The notes under the pieces were generated by a model. That model was not told where the DNA came from and made no database searches. It saw nothing but the letters and a program-made list of their open reading frames with translations. A program made the position numbers and the translations under genes. Shown in pieces: positions 46,860 through 58,353 of a stretch of 64,000 nt of DNA. This DNA comes from Isoetes taiwanensis (taxonomy: Eukaryota; Streptophyta; Lycopodiopsida; Isoetales; Isoetaceae). The first letter of the stretch is position 1, and each line of letters begins with the position of its first letter. The DNA lies in the NCBI GenBank assembly GCA_021234155.1, contig JAJEKV010000006.1, forward strand, positions 10,261,003 through 10,325,002, written 5' to 3'.

Positions 46860-47930
46860 ACCCTTGAATCAAACAGACAAATCCTTAGTATACGGTGTCA
46901 TGCATGATTTTGCAAAAGAGACGAGAAAAGAAAGAACAAAACAAGAAACAAAGGAGACTGCATGCTAAGATAAGAATCCCTTGAATCTCATGAAATACAT
47001 GAGGTCTCGCGAGATGCAGCGACAAAAAGCTGAAACAAGACAATATTAAGTCTCGTCTAAAGGTCTAACTCTACTGATATATATAGTACAACGGTCTCAG
47101 GCCCAAAATACGCATATGACAGAGCCTTTGCGATCTCGATCACTTACTACTGGATCACTTGCTTGATTTGAGGGAATCTTGTCAGCGGCATCATGAATGC
47201 TGCGAATCCTGCTAAGTTAAAGCCGCACTCCACGGGTGTGGTCACTTATCACTCCCTGATCTCTTCTTTGACGGGGGCGTGGGTTTCTGCATGGGCATGG
47301 GTTTGCTGTCTGATACTCCTGCATGACCCTTGCCTTTGTCCAATGCCTCTTTGCACGGGACTAACAAACTCAGACCAGAACTTAGGTCTTGTAGAATACA
47401 GGCAGCATTTAAGTTAAACACTAAGGTAACGAAAAAAAGCTTCACGATTGGTGGCCATCCCGCACCTCCAACTGTATCAAAAAGAACCTGCAACATAAAG
47501 AAAAAATAGCATTAGCATAAAACTTAGAAAATCTTGCAAGAAATACCAAAATCTTACCAAGATTTTGAAGGGAACTCGCCGCAAAGAATAGAGATCGTTG
47601 CTCCTGAAGGCAAAAAGACTCGCACCAAGTTAGAATGCTGAAAAATAATTAAAATAAGGTCAGATCATGAATCTTGAAAAGAAAACCCAGATGTTATGCT
47701 AAAGATTGGTGCAATGCCTCATCTTAACCTCAAATATACCTTTTACCTATTAAGGAAAGAGACGGTCCTGAAGGGCTCTGCATTCGCAATGTATGGACGT
47801 TTGACGTGGAGTGACCCGAGTGGGTCAAATTTTGACTTAAAACTCATTTTTCAAGAAATTTTTAACTTGCTATATTAATCAAAAAGTTTTAATTACACTT
47901 ATAACAAGTTCTTACACAAAAAGTTAAAGC
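46860..47930. other. Unresolved stretch, possible minus-strand exons
   Basis: On the minus strand, acceptor/donor-like borders frame short open pieces ('FDTVGGAGWPPIVKLFF' from about 47485; 'VRVFLPSGATISIL' near 47600). I do not recognise them and cannot connect them with confidence. Confidence 0.25.
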
Positions 47931-47935
47931 TTCTA

Positions 47936-48192
47936 GAGCTTGTCCTTCCTAATTCTTCGGGCCAGGTGGAGATCCTTGGGCTTCACCGTGACCCTTTTTG
48001 CATGTATGGCGCACAAGTTGCCCTCCTCGAAAAGTTGGACGAGCTTAGCCTCAGCTTCCTCCTGGAGGGATCGGACTGTCAGGGGTGTGACCTTATAGTC
48101 TGTCTTGAACTCTTGCATTATTTCACGGAAGAGCCGTTCGAATGACGCCTTCTAGATCAGGAGATTAGTGCACTGTTGAAAGTGTCTAATCA
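47936..48192 (-). pseudogene. Second histone H3-fold ORF, C-terminal part
   Basis: The minus-strand frame reads 'IRHFQQCTNLLI', stop, '[18 protein letters not shown]', '[17 protein letters not shown]', '[18 protein letters not shown]', '[10 protein letters not shown]', stop. This follows H3 from the alpha-N/alpha-1 region to the C-terminus, with one in-frame TAG where H3 has R of 'LLIRKLP'. It differs clearly from the H3 fold in the Gypsy element at 23.3 kb (for example '[10 protein letters not shown]' versus '[10 protein letters not shown]'), so it is not a recent copy of it. A DNA transposon splits it at 48192 and the frame continues at 49991. Confidence 0.85.
48183..48192. repeat. MULE-like target duplication (left)
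   Basis: TGTCTAATCA, repeated as TGCCTAATCA at 49981-49990 (9 of 10 bases). Confidence 0.7.
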
Positions 48193-48410
48193 GGGGAAAC
48201 TTAGATGTGGTTTTTAAAAAAGTGTTTTGGGTGTTTTTTTCAAAAAGTGAGATGGACTTTTCACCTACATGCTTTCGAAGAGTTACAACCATTGACACAT
48301 GCATACCATATAACATGTGCACGTTTCATTTAAGAGTTAAAAAAGTTAGGACACAGGCACGGATCAATTCCAATTTGGGTTTGGAAAAGAAGCAAGCACG
48401 TAGATCCACA

Positions 48411-48809
48411 ATGGCTGGGTCTGCTAGCTCCGTAAAAAGCAGAACTAAAATGACAAGGAAGGGGAAGGTTGTTAATTACAGGAAGGAAATGAATGGAGAG
48501 ACGAATGTGAGATTTGAGCAGTCAAAGAGAATGAAGGTGGATTCTGTGCAAGAAAAGGCTTACTTGAAAAATAAACATGTGGACTATGTAGTCAAACGTG
48601 AAGATGACACATACATTGTATCCATTAAGGAAGAGCCATAATGCACTTGTCCAGATTTCATCCCAATGGAAAGGATTAGAGGATTCATACATTGCAAGCA
48701 CTTGTTGTACATATACAATCAAGTGCTTGGAATCGATCCAGTATCAGACCCTGCAGTGATCCAGCCAATGCTAACAGAAGCTGTGTTGTTGTGTCTACTG
48801 CCAAAATAG
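48411..48809 (+). pseudogene. SWIM zinc-finger protein
   Basis: From 'MAGSASSVKSRTKMTRKGK' (basic N-terminus) through 'DYVVKREDDTYIVSIKEEP', a TAA at 48639-48641, then 'CTCPDFIPMERIRGF', 'HCKHLLYIYNQVLG' and a stop at 48807. The C-x-C...H-x-K-H-type pattern with the preceding beta-hairpin is a SWIM domain, found in MULE transposases, FAR1 relatives and stand-alone proteins. About 132 codons, intron-free. One nonsense codon just before the finger breaks it. Confidence 0.8.
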
Positions 48810-49049
48810 TTGTTAGTTGTAGTGAAGTGTACGCATTACTAATACTTCATTAAGTTGGGTAACAGATTCAGTTGTGTTGTGATGTAAACTGATTCAGTTT
48901 AAAACACCAGATTATGACTTTTGTTCTAGGAAAACTTATGACCATGTGAATTGCAAGAAGAATTATAAAGAATTATAACATTTTTAGTACAGCAATGAAA
49001 ACATGTTAAGTCTATACAAGGAAATTGTAAGAAAATATCTTATATATTC

Positions 49050-49230
49050 AACTTTTTTGCCCAGAGGGCTTTACATTTTGCCCGAAGGCCTTTCACAATT
49101 CACATGAGCCCGAAGGCTTGAAAGCTTTTCAAGAAAAAAGCCTGGAGGCTTGCAGTCATAGGGTTCAGAGGCATGTACATTTCTTCGAACAAAAAAAAGC
49201 CCAGAGGCATGTACAGGAAAAAAATAAAAA
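49050..49230. repeat. Hairpin-like GCCCGAAGGC repeats
   Basis: About six short near-palindromes (CCCAGAGGG, GCCCGAAGGC, CCTGGAGGC, CCCAGAGGC) spaced 20-35 bases apart inside the MULE, downstream of the SWIM ORF. Confidence 0.6.
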
Positions 49231-49363
49231 AAAGCTCCACCCTATTACTTTCCTTCTTCTATTTCACCATCTGCAATGGAAGAAAAAAAGAAAGGACTGT
49301 TAGTTAGATGCTTAAAAAAATTAAGTAAGAATGCAATTACTTTTCAGCAATGCCAGGAACTCC

Positions 49364-49651
49364 TCAAAAATCAGATAACTCGTCCTCAACTTCGTCTTCT
49401 TCTTCCTCATCGTCATCCTCTTCCGACCACTCGTTTTCGGATGAGTCTCCAATCCAGCCCTCCAGCACACCTGTAATAAATTCTTGCTCTGAAAGTTCCT
49501 CTTCTTCCTCCTTCTCTGATTCTTCATCAGAGGAATTAAAGGAAGTTGGAGCGAGAAACGTTGTTAGGGATGGGAAGACCTCTTCGACCCGACGCCTCTT
49601 GGAAGAGACCTCGGGTTCTTCAGTTAACAGGGCAGTTGCGGATCTCTTCAT
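49364..49651 (-). CDS. Acidic nuclear-type protein, unknown
   Basis: 95 codons from an ATG: 'MKRSATALLTEEPEVSSKRR' (with an NLS-like KRRR) followed by long Glu/Asp/Ser runs and ending 'EDELSDF'. It lies in the MULE, convergent with the SWIM gene. It could be a small accessory protein of the transposon. Low complexity means the open frame may be chance, although the start, NLS and acidic tract make a sensible protein. Confidence 0.45.
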   Translation of the reverse strand: MKRSATALLTEEPEVSSKRRRVEEVFPSLTTFLAPTSFNSSDEESEKEEEEELSEQEFITGVLEGWIGDSSENEWSEEDDDEEEEDEVEDELSDF

Positions 49652-49990
49652 AGCTCACCGGGTTGGGCAGAGAGGGTGATGGCAGGAAGGCGCCAAACTG
49701 AGAGAGAAGAGATATAATCTGGAATAGAAGTAGAAACCGTAGAAATGAATCGACTTTCTATCAACCATCATTTAATGCCATTATTTGCATGTCTCAAAAC
49801 TCGAGCCATGCAATAATACCTTAAATATCCAATATCTTCCTTATTTAACCCTTTTTCAAATACTATATGATTCGTATTTAACCTATAATTCAATACCAAT
49901 ATTATTCATAATTAACCTATAATTCAATAAAAAAAAATACTCCAAACACTTTTCGAAAAAACCACGTAAGTGCCGACCTCTGCCTAATCA

Positions 49991-50770
49991 CCCGACACAA
50001 CAGCACGTCACGTGCCTGGAATTGGGTTCATGATGGACCCTCTTGGGAGCTACTGATCGAGGTGGAGGGGGCTTTGGTTGATTCTTGGGTCTGCCACCCT
50101 TTATGTACTTTCGGATGTTCTACTTGCAATACCAATTATTGTAGCGCATCTATCTCTGGAAGTACTCCTCGTAGGCCTTCTTTTTTCGTTCAAACTCTCG
50201 GTCCTGCTTGAGCTTGAACTCCCATTCTAACACCTTCTGCTTCTTGACCATCTTCAGTGGCTTGGGTCACTTTGGATAAGGCGATCTGGCGTCGGGGTTT
50301 GAGGTCTCCCCGATATCCCCTTCGAGCTCTTTTTCCTCTTGCTGCACTTCTTCTTCGACCTTCTCCTCATCCTCTTGCTCCTCATCGGTTGCTTCCTGAC
50401 GAGGTTCTTCAATGGTAACTATGCCCCTTGTCCGGTCCTGATCCCTTTTGGATCGTTTCTCCCACCGCCTCGCCTCTTGTTCTCTCTCCTTTCTCTTCCT
50501 AGCCGCTCTCTCCTCTGGCCACTCTTTTACCTTCCCCTTCCCCTTCTTCTTACTGGGGCCCGTATGCTCTCGTTGTTGCTCCTCTTCTGTTCTTTGCTCT
50601 TCCTCTGTTGCTCCTTGTCTTTGTTGCTCCCCTTCTTTGGAGACTCCCTCGGCTCCCCGAAAGCATGTCGTGATCAGCCGACTTACTGGTCTGCTGAGTG
50701 GTTTCGGCCGAGCTACTCGGAGCTGTTGAAGGTATTCCTGGCAAATCCTTCAACCTCAATGGTTTAGAGC
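49991..50770 (-). pseudogene. Second histone H3-fold ORF, charged N-terminal part
   Basis: Minus-strand pieces in shifting frames: 'LKDLPGIPSTAPSSSAETTQ', 'RWEKRSKRDQDRTRGIVTI', 'EEDEEKVEEEVQQEEKELE'-like acidic runs, 'VLEWEFKLKQDREFERKKK', then near 50010 'DVLLCRVIR' that continues into the H3 part at 48192. The layout, a long charged and coiled region ahead of an H3 fold, resembles the ORF at 22429-23603, but the sequences are not obviously homologous outside H3. Several stops and frameshifts. Confidence 0.6.
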
Positions 50771-50964
50771 CTCTAGGTTGCTTAAGGCAACCATTCTGTA
50801 TGAGTAAATCCCAAGAACAAAGCTTGAACACAAGTTTAGAACTGCTTTCCCAAGATTGTCTTAGTTGATTCTTTATCTGATATGTCTGCACACAAGGATC
50901 AAACACTCTTTTTGCAAAAGCAGATGCAGGAAGGCCTTGAAATTCAAGATTTTGCAAAATAGAC

Positions 50965-53900
50965 TGTTACAGTGACTAAACAGCAAGCAGAATTTGGTAA
51001 ATCAATTTTGACTAATCCTTTCTAGGACGGTCGGATTGAGTGGGACAAACATAAGAACATATATATGTTAGACATGTTTCACATATTTCTTATATACACT
51101 TAGTATCCTGTTTTCTCTGCATAGTAACTTTTATATAAAAGTGTACTATAGGAACTTAAACCCTTGACCTTCCACCATCCAACCAAACCCTTTACCAACA
51201 GGGTAAGCCTCTTTCTAATGGATATAATGTTCTCTTATCGTACTTAACCAATATTATTTCTGTTTCTCTAGTAAGACTTCTGTCTAGTAATCACCCTTCC
51301 CTAAACCAACGATGTGGCGGCAACGAGTCCGCCGGTCTTGGGCGACCATCGTGAGGTAGGAGTAACCTAAGGGTTCTTACTATCACTACGGAATGGGTCC
51401 CGCAACCATATCGATGAACGTTCTTGTTGAGTGATGGAAGGGAACTCCTCAGAGCTTAACGTTGTTTCTCTTTAGTGTCAAAGCCTTAACTCATCTCATT
51501 TCCTAGAGAAAGGATCTCTCTTGGCCCAACCAACTAGGGACTGCCGTGCAGCACCCTTCTAGACCATGTGTTTGGATTTCTTTAATCCTAGCACCCTTCA
51601 CTACTTCTTCTCAATGATCGTGTTCCTTTTATGGATCGCTTCCCCAGATCGCGATACATACTATGTGAGTGCTTGTGTTAGAACCCCCAGAACGATGTTA
51701 ATACTTTACTCTAATTTATCTAGAGTACAAGTTTTAGTATTTTGTGCCAAACTTTAATTGTCTCTGTCAAACGCCTGTCAAATTGACGATGGCTTGTCCT
51801 CTTTTGAAGTTGTTCTACCGTAACGGTCTAATGGCATCCAACCATTGTTGAATAATCATCTCCTTCTAGGGTATCTAGATATGGTTGGGGCAAAGTGTTT
51901 CGAACTATTACTTAGTGCCTAAACGTCATTAAGTTCCACAAATGGACTTACATATTCCAAGGGATTATGTGAATATTCCAAAGGACAGTTCCACTTAGAG
52001 ACCTCTCAAGATAGGCCTCTTCTATTGAAAAGGTTCTTGGTGAATTCAACCCACCATGTTATCCTAGGAAATGAAAGTCTTATTCCCTAAGCCATGCACC
52101 AAACCTTTAAAGAGCTATTAAGCTCTTACTGCCTTTCAAGCCGGAAATCTATCTTTGGATAATAGGAAAGGCCACCCTTCAAGTCATGCCATTCATTCAA
52201 AGATTGTGAAGGTAATAGCCTTCCCATCCAGGTCGCTAAATATCACGAACAAGGGTCCTTCATTCATTTTATTCTCCAATATGTTTTCTACATCCATGGC
52301 CGATTTTTGTTACCCCGGCCCTTACGCATGACACAGCATATGCCATTCACCCTTTGGTTGTGACCTTTATTCAGTAGCGTCACCAATCCATTTACTCCTT
52401 TAGGTTCGTTAACCGTCTTGTGGCTTTTAAGCCGCTATTATATGCCCCCCTATGTTGTTAACCCACATATTCTTGGAGGTTAGGATTCAACGTTGTCGTC
52501 CGCCCTATAAATGTTAGTCGTTACATTTCTCTGTCATGATGTTATGCCGCTGTTATGGCATCCAAAGGACTTGACATCCTCATCTAAGCCATAGTCATGG
52601 CCTAAGTTAGTGAGTGAGCCTTCCTAGGAATAGTAAGTTACATGGAGTCATCAGTGTGCCTGTCTTGCATCTTGTGAGCCTTTCTAAATTACTTACATTT
52701 GAGATAATCCAGGCTTGTATCGATGTTCGAGCCCTATATGTTCTAACTTGCACTTCCATCTAACCCATGGGGGTCACCTCTGCCTGACCCGGGTATGCAT
52801 CATGTGGGAGATCTAGTCTTAGATGTCTATGCAAGACACGTGCGAGCTTCTAGCAGGTAATGCTATTCGCTACCCATCCTGGAATTGTACTATTGTACTA
52901 TTCAACCCCATCATCTCCCCGTATCACCACTTAGATTACCTCTCCAAGATGTTTATCGCCTGTGTACATAGTATGTACACAGTAAACATATATCCTCATC
53001 CCACAATGCTAGAGCTATGCTCTAACTTGGCTAAAGTGTAACCTGGTAGTTACTTGAAACAAAAACCATCGCCTATATACCTTTATGGTGTGGCTGACCC
53101 ACAGATTTGCCAAATGGACAGTAGCCAACTCTATGTTGGTACGGTATATGCTGCCTACACTTTAATAGGGTCCCTAGGTATTTCAACCATTTCTTTAGTG
53201 CCTTATGGAACTTCTTCCCCGTACGTAAACAATGATCACCACATGGGATTATGCCATAATTCCAAAGGTTACTACCCCAGTTGCAGAGTTTTTTTTAAAG
53301 GCTCCTTCAGCTAAATATCCTTCGTGCTCCTAATATCAACCACGCTTTATCGCAATTAACTTATTTTCTTAAGTTATCATGTCAACTTCAACTTTTGGTT
53401 CCTTTCAAATATTGTCGCTTATTGGCTCCCTCATAATGAGACGGGGGCATTGAACCCTCTCGATATCATAATAGAAAACCCCTATGTTCAAATCTTTGTT
53501 AGTAACCGCCATATGGTTATCTAATTTCTTACCTCTTAAGAGCCTCAAAGTCATACCCCATAAGGGGTGCGTACCTCAAAGCAAGGGATCCTCTAGCCTC
53601 TCCTTCGGGGTCTAGAACTGCTCCATGTGAGTAGAATAACTCTTATGATATATGGACGATTGGTCTATATAATCTCATCCCTTCTACTCTAAACTCCTCG
53701 TCTTGATTTTTATTGGGACTTCGAATTCTTATATTTTGCCCTCTTGTCGGTCAGCCTAAAAGGAATGATCAGCAAAGTCACCAAACTTCCTTTTACCATC
53801 ATACGACGCGATAGTTCATACAATCTGTCATACCCAAAACCCAATAGGTACTTTCAGCTTATAACGCTGAATTAATTCATTGGTATCTAGACCCTTTGAG

Positions 53901-53970
53901 TAGTAAACCTCTCATTATCTATTATTCCAACACCATTCCAACCATCCTCGGGATGTTCTGGAATGTAACA
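50965..53970 (-). repeat. Possible long LTR (about 3 kb)
   Basis: Read on the minus strand it begins TGTTACATTCCAGA at 53970 and ends GTAACA at 50965, a 6-bp perfect inverted pair. The start resembles that of the Gypsy LTR here (TGTGACGTTCCACG). The interval has no gene and keeps a uniform C/T-rich composition on the plus strand. No second copy, no primer site and no target duplication were found, so this could be a 5' LTR of a broken element containing the second H3-fold ORF, a solo LTR, or neither. A nearby alternative end is TGTTAGAACCCCC at 51676. Confidence 0.3.
51145..51215 (-). other. tRNA/SINE-like head
   Basis: The minus strand reads 'TTACCCTGTTGGTAAAGGG' (box A-like) and, about 35 bases on, 'AAGGGTTTAAGTTCC' (box B-like). 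This resembles the head of Au-type plant SINEs, but both boxes are degenerate. Confidence 0.35.
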
Positions 53971-56900
53971 TCACCGTATATGCTAGACTTACTCTAGCTA
54001 TCTTCCCTGATTTAAACTCTTTTCATATCCCTTAGTATCATGTACCTAAGATAGTCAACTCCAACCATTGGGATAACCTGAATGCTTATCTTTGGTGGAT
54101 CATACTTAATTCAATATCTATCTATCTATATATAGTACTAAAGTCGAAAGATGATAGTTTGTGCGCGATCTTGTCCGTTGATTTTGTTTTTGTTGTGTAT
54201 AAAAATATTAATTTTAAGCCGTTTAATAATTAGTTATTATTTTCACTTCGTATTGACTGGAAATATTGTATTGGAAATGCTCATTTCTCATTTCTACTGT
54301 AAATAAGGGCCGATTGTTCAAAACATCCCTTTCGGGGCTTGAACAATATCGTTTTTTGAACATCTCTTGATTGCCAATGGAGTTGTAGCCCAGCTTTTTA
54401 TTTCTTATCCATCAAACAGATTCATTGCTTCTTTATTTCCTTGGCCTTCCAAATGGCTTCATTGCTATGGACGTATCGAAGAAACAGGTATGGCATATAG
54501 ATTTTATCATTACTTTTTGCAAGTTTTATAGGCAAACTCTTATTTGCCTTGTTTCAGTTTAGCCCTAGTGTGATTTCTTTTTAAGTGAATCAATGTGCAT
54601 GTGCACGAACTAAAGTCTGCCATCCTTGCAAATGAGGTTTCAGCACCATTTTTTATTCCAAGATAAAGCTTTTCTACACTTTTCTATTCTCCATAAGCCT
54701 CAATTCAATTTATAATGCTTGAAGCTTGCAGAACAACGGCAACATTGAATTTCACTTTGATGTGGTTTCTTAAGAACTGTGGTGTTGGCTTCAAGTTTAT
54801 TACAGAAGAATCTTCCCACTAGCCCTTATCTTTTTTCTCTTGCTTTCAACTTTGATATATGAATACAACCATCCATGATGCCAAAAGTCTGGAATTAAAC
54901 CTAATGTTTTGCATTCTTTTTATGCAGGAACAGATCCATCCTTGGGCTCCCGCAGTAGATGGGCTCTTGGAAATCATTGGAAGATGTCTTCTCAAACTTA
55001 GATCAATCATATCGTCCATGCATAATTGCCACAACAATCCTCTGGAAGCTGCTCCACTAAGTTTTGCAGATCCATAAATGATGATTATCCAGTTTCTAAG
55101 AGCGGTTCCTCTCTTGCAAGGTATGCTCTGACTCTCTTGCTAGCATAGGGTGAAATTCTCTAACTTCTAATTTAGGTTGGGAAATGACAAGAGGCTGCGT
55201 ATTCTTGTGAAAGCTTAATGCTTCTATCTTGGATTCGCCATATATTTGAATCTCACAAGGATGAGCTATAGCTGTATGTTTTTATTCTGTATATACTTAT
55301 GTTTATGTGTGTTATCTGCACCGCCTTGGGCATACCTCCCATATGAACTTTGCAGACACAGATATGAGATTTATGAGGGATTGCATACGAAAATTTGGAA
55401 CTCCTTGCCATAGCCCGCATGGTATTATTATCATTGGATGACCAACAATCCTAGAGATTGCCATTCACATAATTCCTTGCCATAGCCTGCATGTACCCTT
55501 TCAAATAGCAGAAGCTCCTGAACTTGAAGATTGCTATGTAAATGCCAATGAGACAGTTAGTCGTTGAACCTCTTTTATGCAAGAGCTCTGCTTCATTTAT
55601 GTCTATACATATTCATCTATGAAATGGCCACCTCCACTGCTATATTACATATAAGTGACACTTGTATGCTTTGTCTTGCAAAAAGAAATTTATGGAAAAT
55701 CTGTCACTATTGCAGATTGAGAAACAGTAGAACAATCAATGAAAAAGATAATTGAAGCAGCTCGATTTTGACAATACCTGTTCTCTTTCATAATATATTA
55801 ACATGTTTATGTCCTCATTGGTCTGCTATTGGCTTCCCACTTCTGAGATGTTGTCTGTGAAGGGGGAGTTGCCACCTGTCATGTTTCTTTGTAGGATTGA
55901 GCCATACAGTTATAGACAGTAAGCGAATTGTGATGCAGAAGCTTCTATGCACATAAGATCACATTTGTTAAGCCATTTCCAATTTGGCAGCATGAGAATT
56001 TTTAAATCAAATGGCAGGACTTGGAGGAAAGTTAGCTCGTGAATGTAAACGGCATGGCCTTCGATTGTAACACAACAGGTAGCCATTTAGAAATACACAA
56101 GTCAAAAGATAAAACCATCTTAGTGGCAATGTAAAGACCATAAATCCTCCAAGATAAACATCAGTTTTCTGCATCAGCTAATAAGCCAAAGACGTGACAA
56201 TATATGGAAGTCATTTGTGACCTTCATTTTTCGGAGACATCATCCTAAAAGACAGAGTAGAAGATTTGGCTTCTCTGTGCAATAAGCTGTCAATGCAGCC
56301 AAGACTGCTAAGTCTATTTTTTCTGGCAACACAGAGCTAATGCTCGTCGGTAGGTTAGAGAAGAATTGGCATGAACTTCTTGCAACAATTCCTGTTTTGA
56401 AGACATGCATCCAATGTATTATGCAGCAATGGATGTAGTCCTTTTCACCCATATCATGCCAATGTTGACAAAAATTGATCTGCAAGTATTTGATCGGATA
56501 ATTCCATAATAAAGGCTTCCTAAGGCCTAATGCCCTTTTTCAAGACAAAGGCTTCCTAAGGCCTAATGTCCTTTTCAAGACACATCATATCTTCTTATAT
56601 TATATTTTATCTTCTAGCTGGATGAGACAAATTAGAAGAATGTACAGATAAAGAATTCTCATTTATATACAAAATGGAACTAAGCTCACAGGTCTGCAGA
56701 TAGAGTTTTCCAAATTTGCTTTATCATATTCCATGTGACACATGAATGAGCCATTAAATTAAAAACTTGAAAATAACTTCCAAGCCGAGATGGCATTTGA
56801 TCAGAGTGCCCATAGAGGAAAAATCAAATGCAGCCCACTTCATTTTATAAAACATGGCAGACCATTTTATGTGAACGCTTTCAGCATTCTTGAGATTCTG

Positions 56901-57402
56901 AGCTTCTAGACTGATGTGTTGGAGATGTAGAATGCTGAAATCACAATACACAACTGATAGAAGGTCTATATTAATGTCCACTAGTGCGATATAGTCTTTG
57001 ACGTTTAAGTTTGCACAAGCGGAGCAGTTTTATTATTGTTGATATTGGATCAATAAATGGGAATGCCACTCGCAATTGCAGCTCCAAATACTTTCACCTG
57101 GCACGCACTCTTAGCTCATACTTTCCGTGGGACAGGATCACTGATCTAATGGAATGATGACATTTGTGCACATGGAAAACCATGGCATGTGCTGGAAAGA
57201 CAAGATTTTTGGTTGGTTTATCTCTGTTTTTTCATCTGCCCATTGCCATTGCAACATGATGTTTTTGAGATAGATGAACGATTAAAACTTTTACAAATTG
57301 AAACAAGCGTTATTTCCTGCTTGAAAACATTAAGACACGATATGCTTTTCTTTCGTCAATCTAAAAGCACCACTGTCCTTTTTTTGTGCTTTGGGACCCT
57401 AG
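53971..57402. other. Intergenic, no gene supported
   Basis: Mixed AT-rich sequence. A short open piece after a CAG acceptor at about 54928 ('EQIHPWAPAVDGLLEIIGRC') could be an exon but was not recognised. A 'GGCTTCCTAAGGCCTAATG' unit is repeated at about 56512 and 56549. Confidence 0.4.
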
Positions 57403-58353
57403 ATGATTGAACACACGAAGACCCTTGTTCAAGAATGTTTTCATATGAATGGATTTGAGTTCTGCGCAGAGGGTGTATATGGTGATACAGACTCTGTCAT
57501 AGTGCAATTTGCTGTTCCTTCTATCAAGGATGCAATGCAGTTAGAAAGAAAGGCCGCAGAATACATAAGTGGTATATTCACGACAGTTGGTATATGTAAA
57601 TGAACAGGCAACCTGAACGCGAAACATGAACATAACACTGATTCCTTTTCTTATTGTTTTTGCAGCCAATTAAGTTAAGTTTGAGGTCTATTTTCCATAT
57701 CTCCTCATTAGCAAAAAACGATATGCTGGTCTTCTTTAAAACAAAACCAGAGAAGTTTGACAAGATGGATACAAAAGGTAAAGTTATTGCCTCAGGAATA
57801 TTTCTGGAAATGTAAATTTCTTGAATAGCAACTGGCTGATTTCAACTAGGTTAAGAAAACAGATATGGATTTTGCGCTTAGGTGGGTATCAGAGTTTGAG
57901 CAATTTTTCTGATTAATCAAGTATTGAAACTGTTCGAAGAGACAATTGTCTTCTTGTAGAAAACTTGGTGACTGAATGCCTACACAAGATACTGGTGGAC
58001 CGTGATATTCCTCCAACAGTCCAATATGTAAAAAATACAATTTCTGACCTGCTAATGAATAAGATGGATTTGTCGCTTCTTGTTATTACAAAGGTATAGA
58101 CAAAACTATTGCAGGGCTTCAAAACTATTGCAGGGCTTGATAAAGACGGGGGATGACTATGCCGTGAAAGCTGCTCATGTGGAACTTGCAGAAAGAATAC
58201 GGAACGTGTGGCAGTGGACAAAGGGTATCTTTTTCACACCTTTGAACCTCTTATGACTTCCAGGTTTCATTGTCTCAGAGAGATGCTGCAATGGCCCCAA
58301 CAATCAGGGATCGTGTACCCTATATAATCATCAATGCTGCTAAAGACGCAAAG
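57403..58353 (+). pseudogene. POLD1: DNA polymerase delta catalytic subunit fragment (five exons)
   Basis: Exon-like blocks with introns match the polymerase domain of POLD1 in order: 57403-57589 ('MIEHTKTLVQ', 'VYGDTDSVIVQF' with the motif-C DTD), 57666-57777 ('YFPYLLI', 'KKRYAGLL', 'KPEKFDKMDTK'), about 57922-58093 ('[20 protein letters not shown]', '[18 protein letters not shown]'), about 58134-58220 ('GLIKTGDDYAVKAAHVELAE') and 58264-58353 ('RDAAMAPTIRDRVPYIIINA'). POLD1 makes the lagging strand during replication and is about 1100 residues; only some 200 from the thumb/palm end remain. The second block is frameshifted, a 19-base duplication sits at the fourth acceptor, and no flanking exons were found. 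Retained introns mean a DNA-level duplicate, not a retrocopy. Confidence 0.85.

Larger units (their letters stand above)
48193..49980 (+). mobile_element. MULE-like DNA transposon with a SWIM-protein gene
   Basis: 1788 bp between the duplicated TG(T/C)CTAATCA. Its ends are imperfect inverted repeats of about 40 bases: GGGGAAACTTAGATGTGG at the left, and GAGGTCGGCACTTACGTGG at the right read inward, both followed by T-rich sequence and AAAAGTGTTT. A 9-10-bp target duplication and G-rich long inverted ends are typical of Mutator-like elements, whose transposases often carry a SWIM finger. No transposase catalytic domain is present, so it is non-autonomous or internally deleted. Removing it with one target copy joins the two H3-like halves in frame. 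Confidence 0.75.

Noticed and set aside
48193-49980. The SWIM and acidic ORFs as part of a giant-virus insertion
   Set aside because: The inverted ends and the target duplication explain the block as a small DNA transposon; no viral hallmark gene is present.
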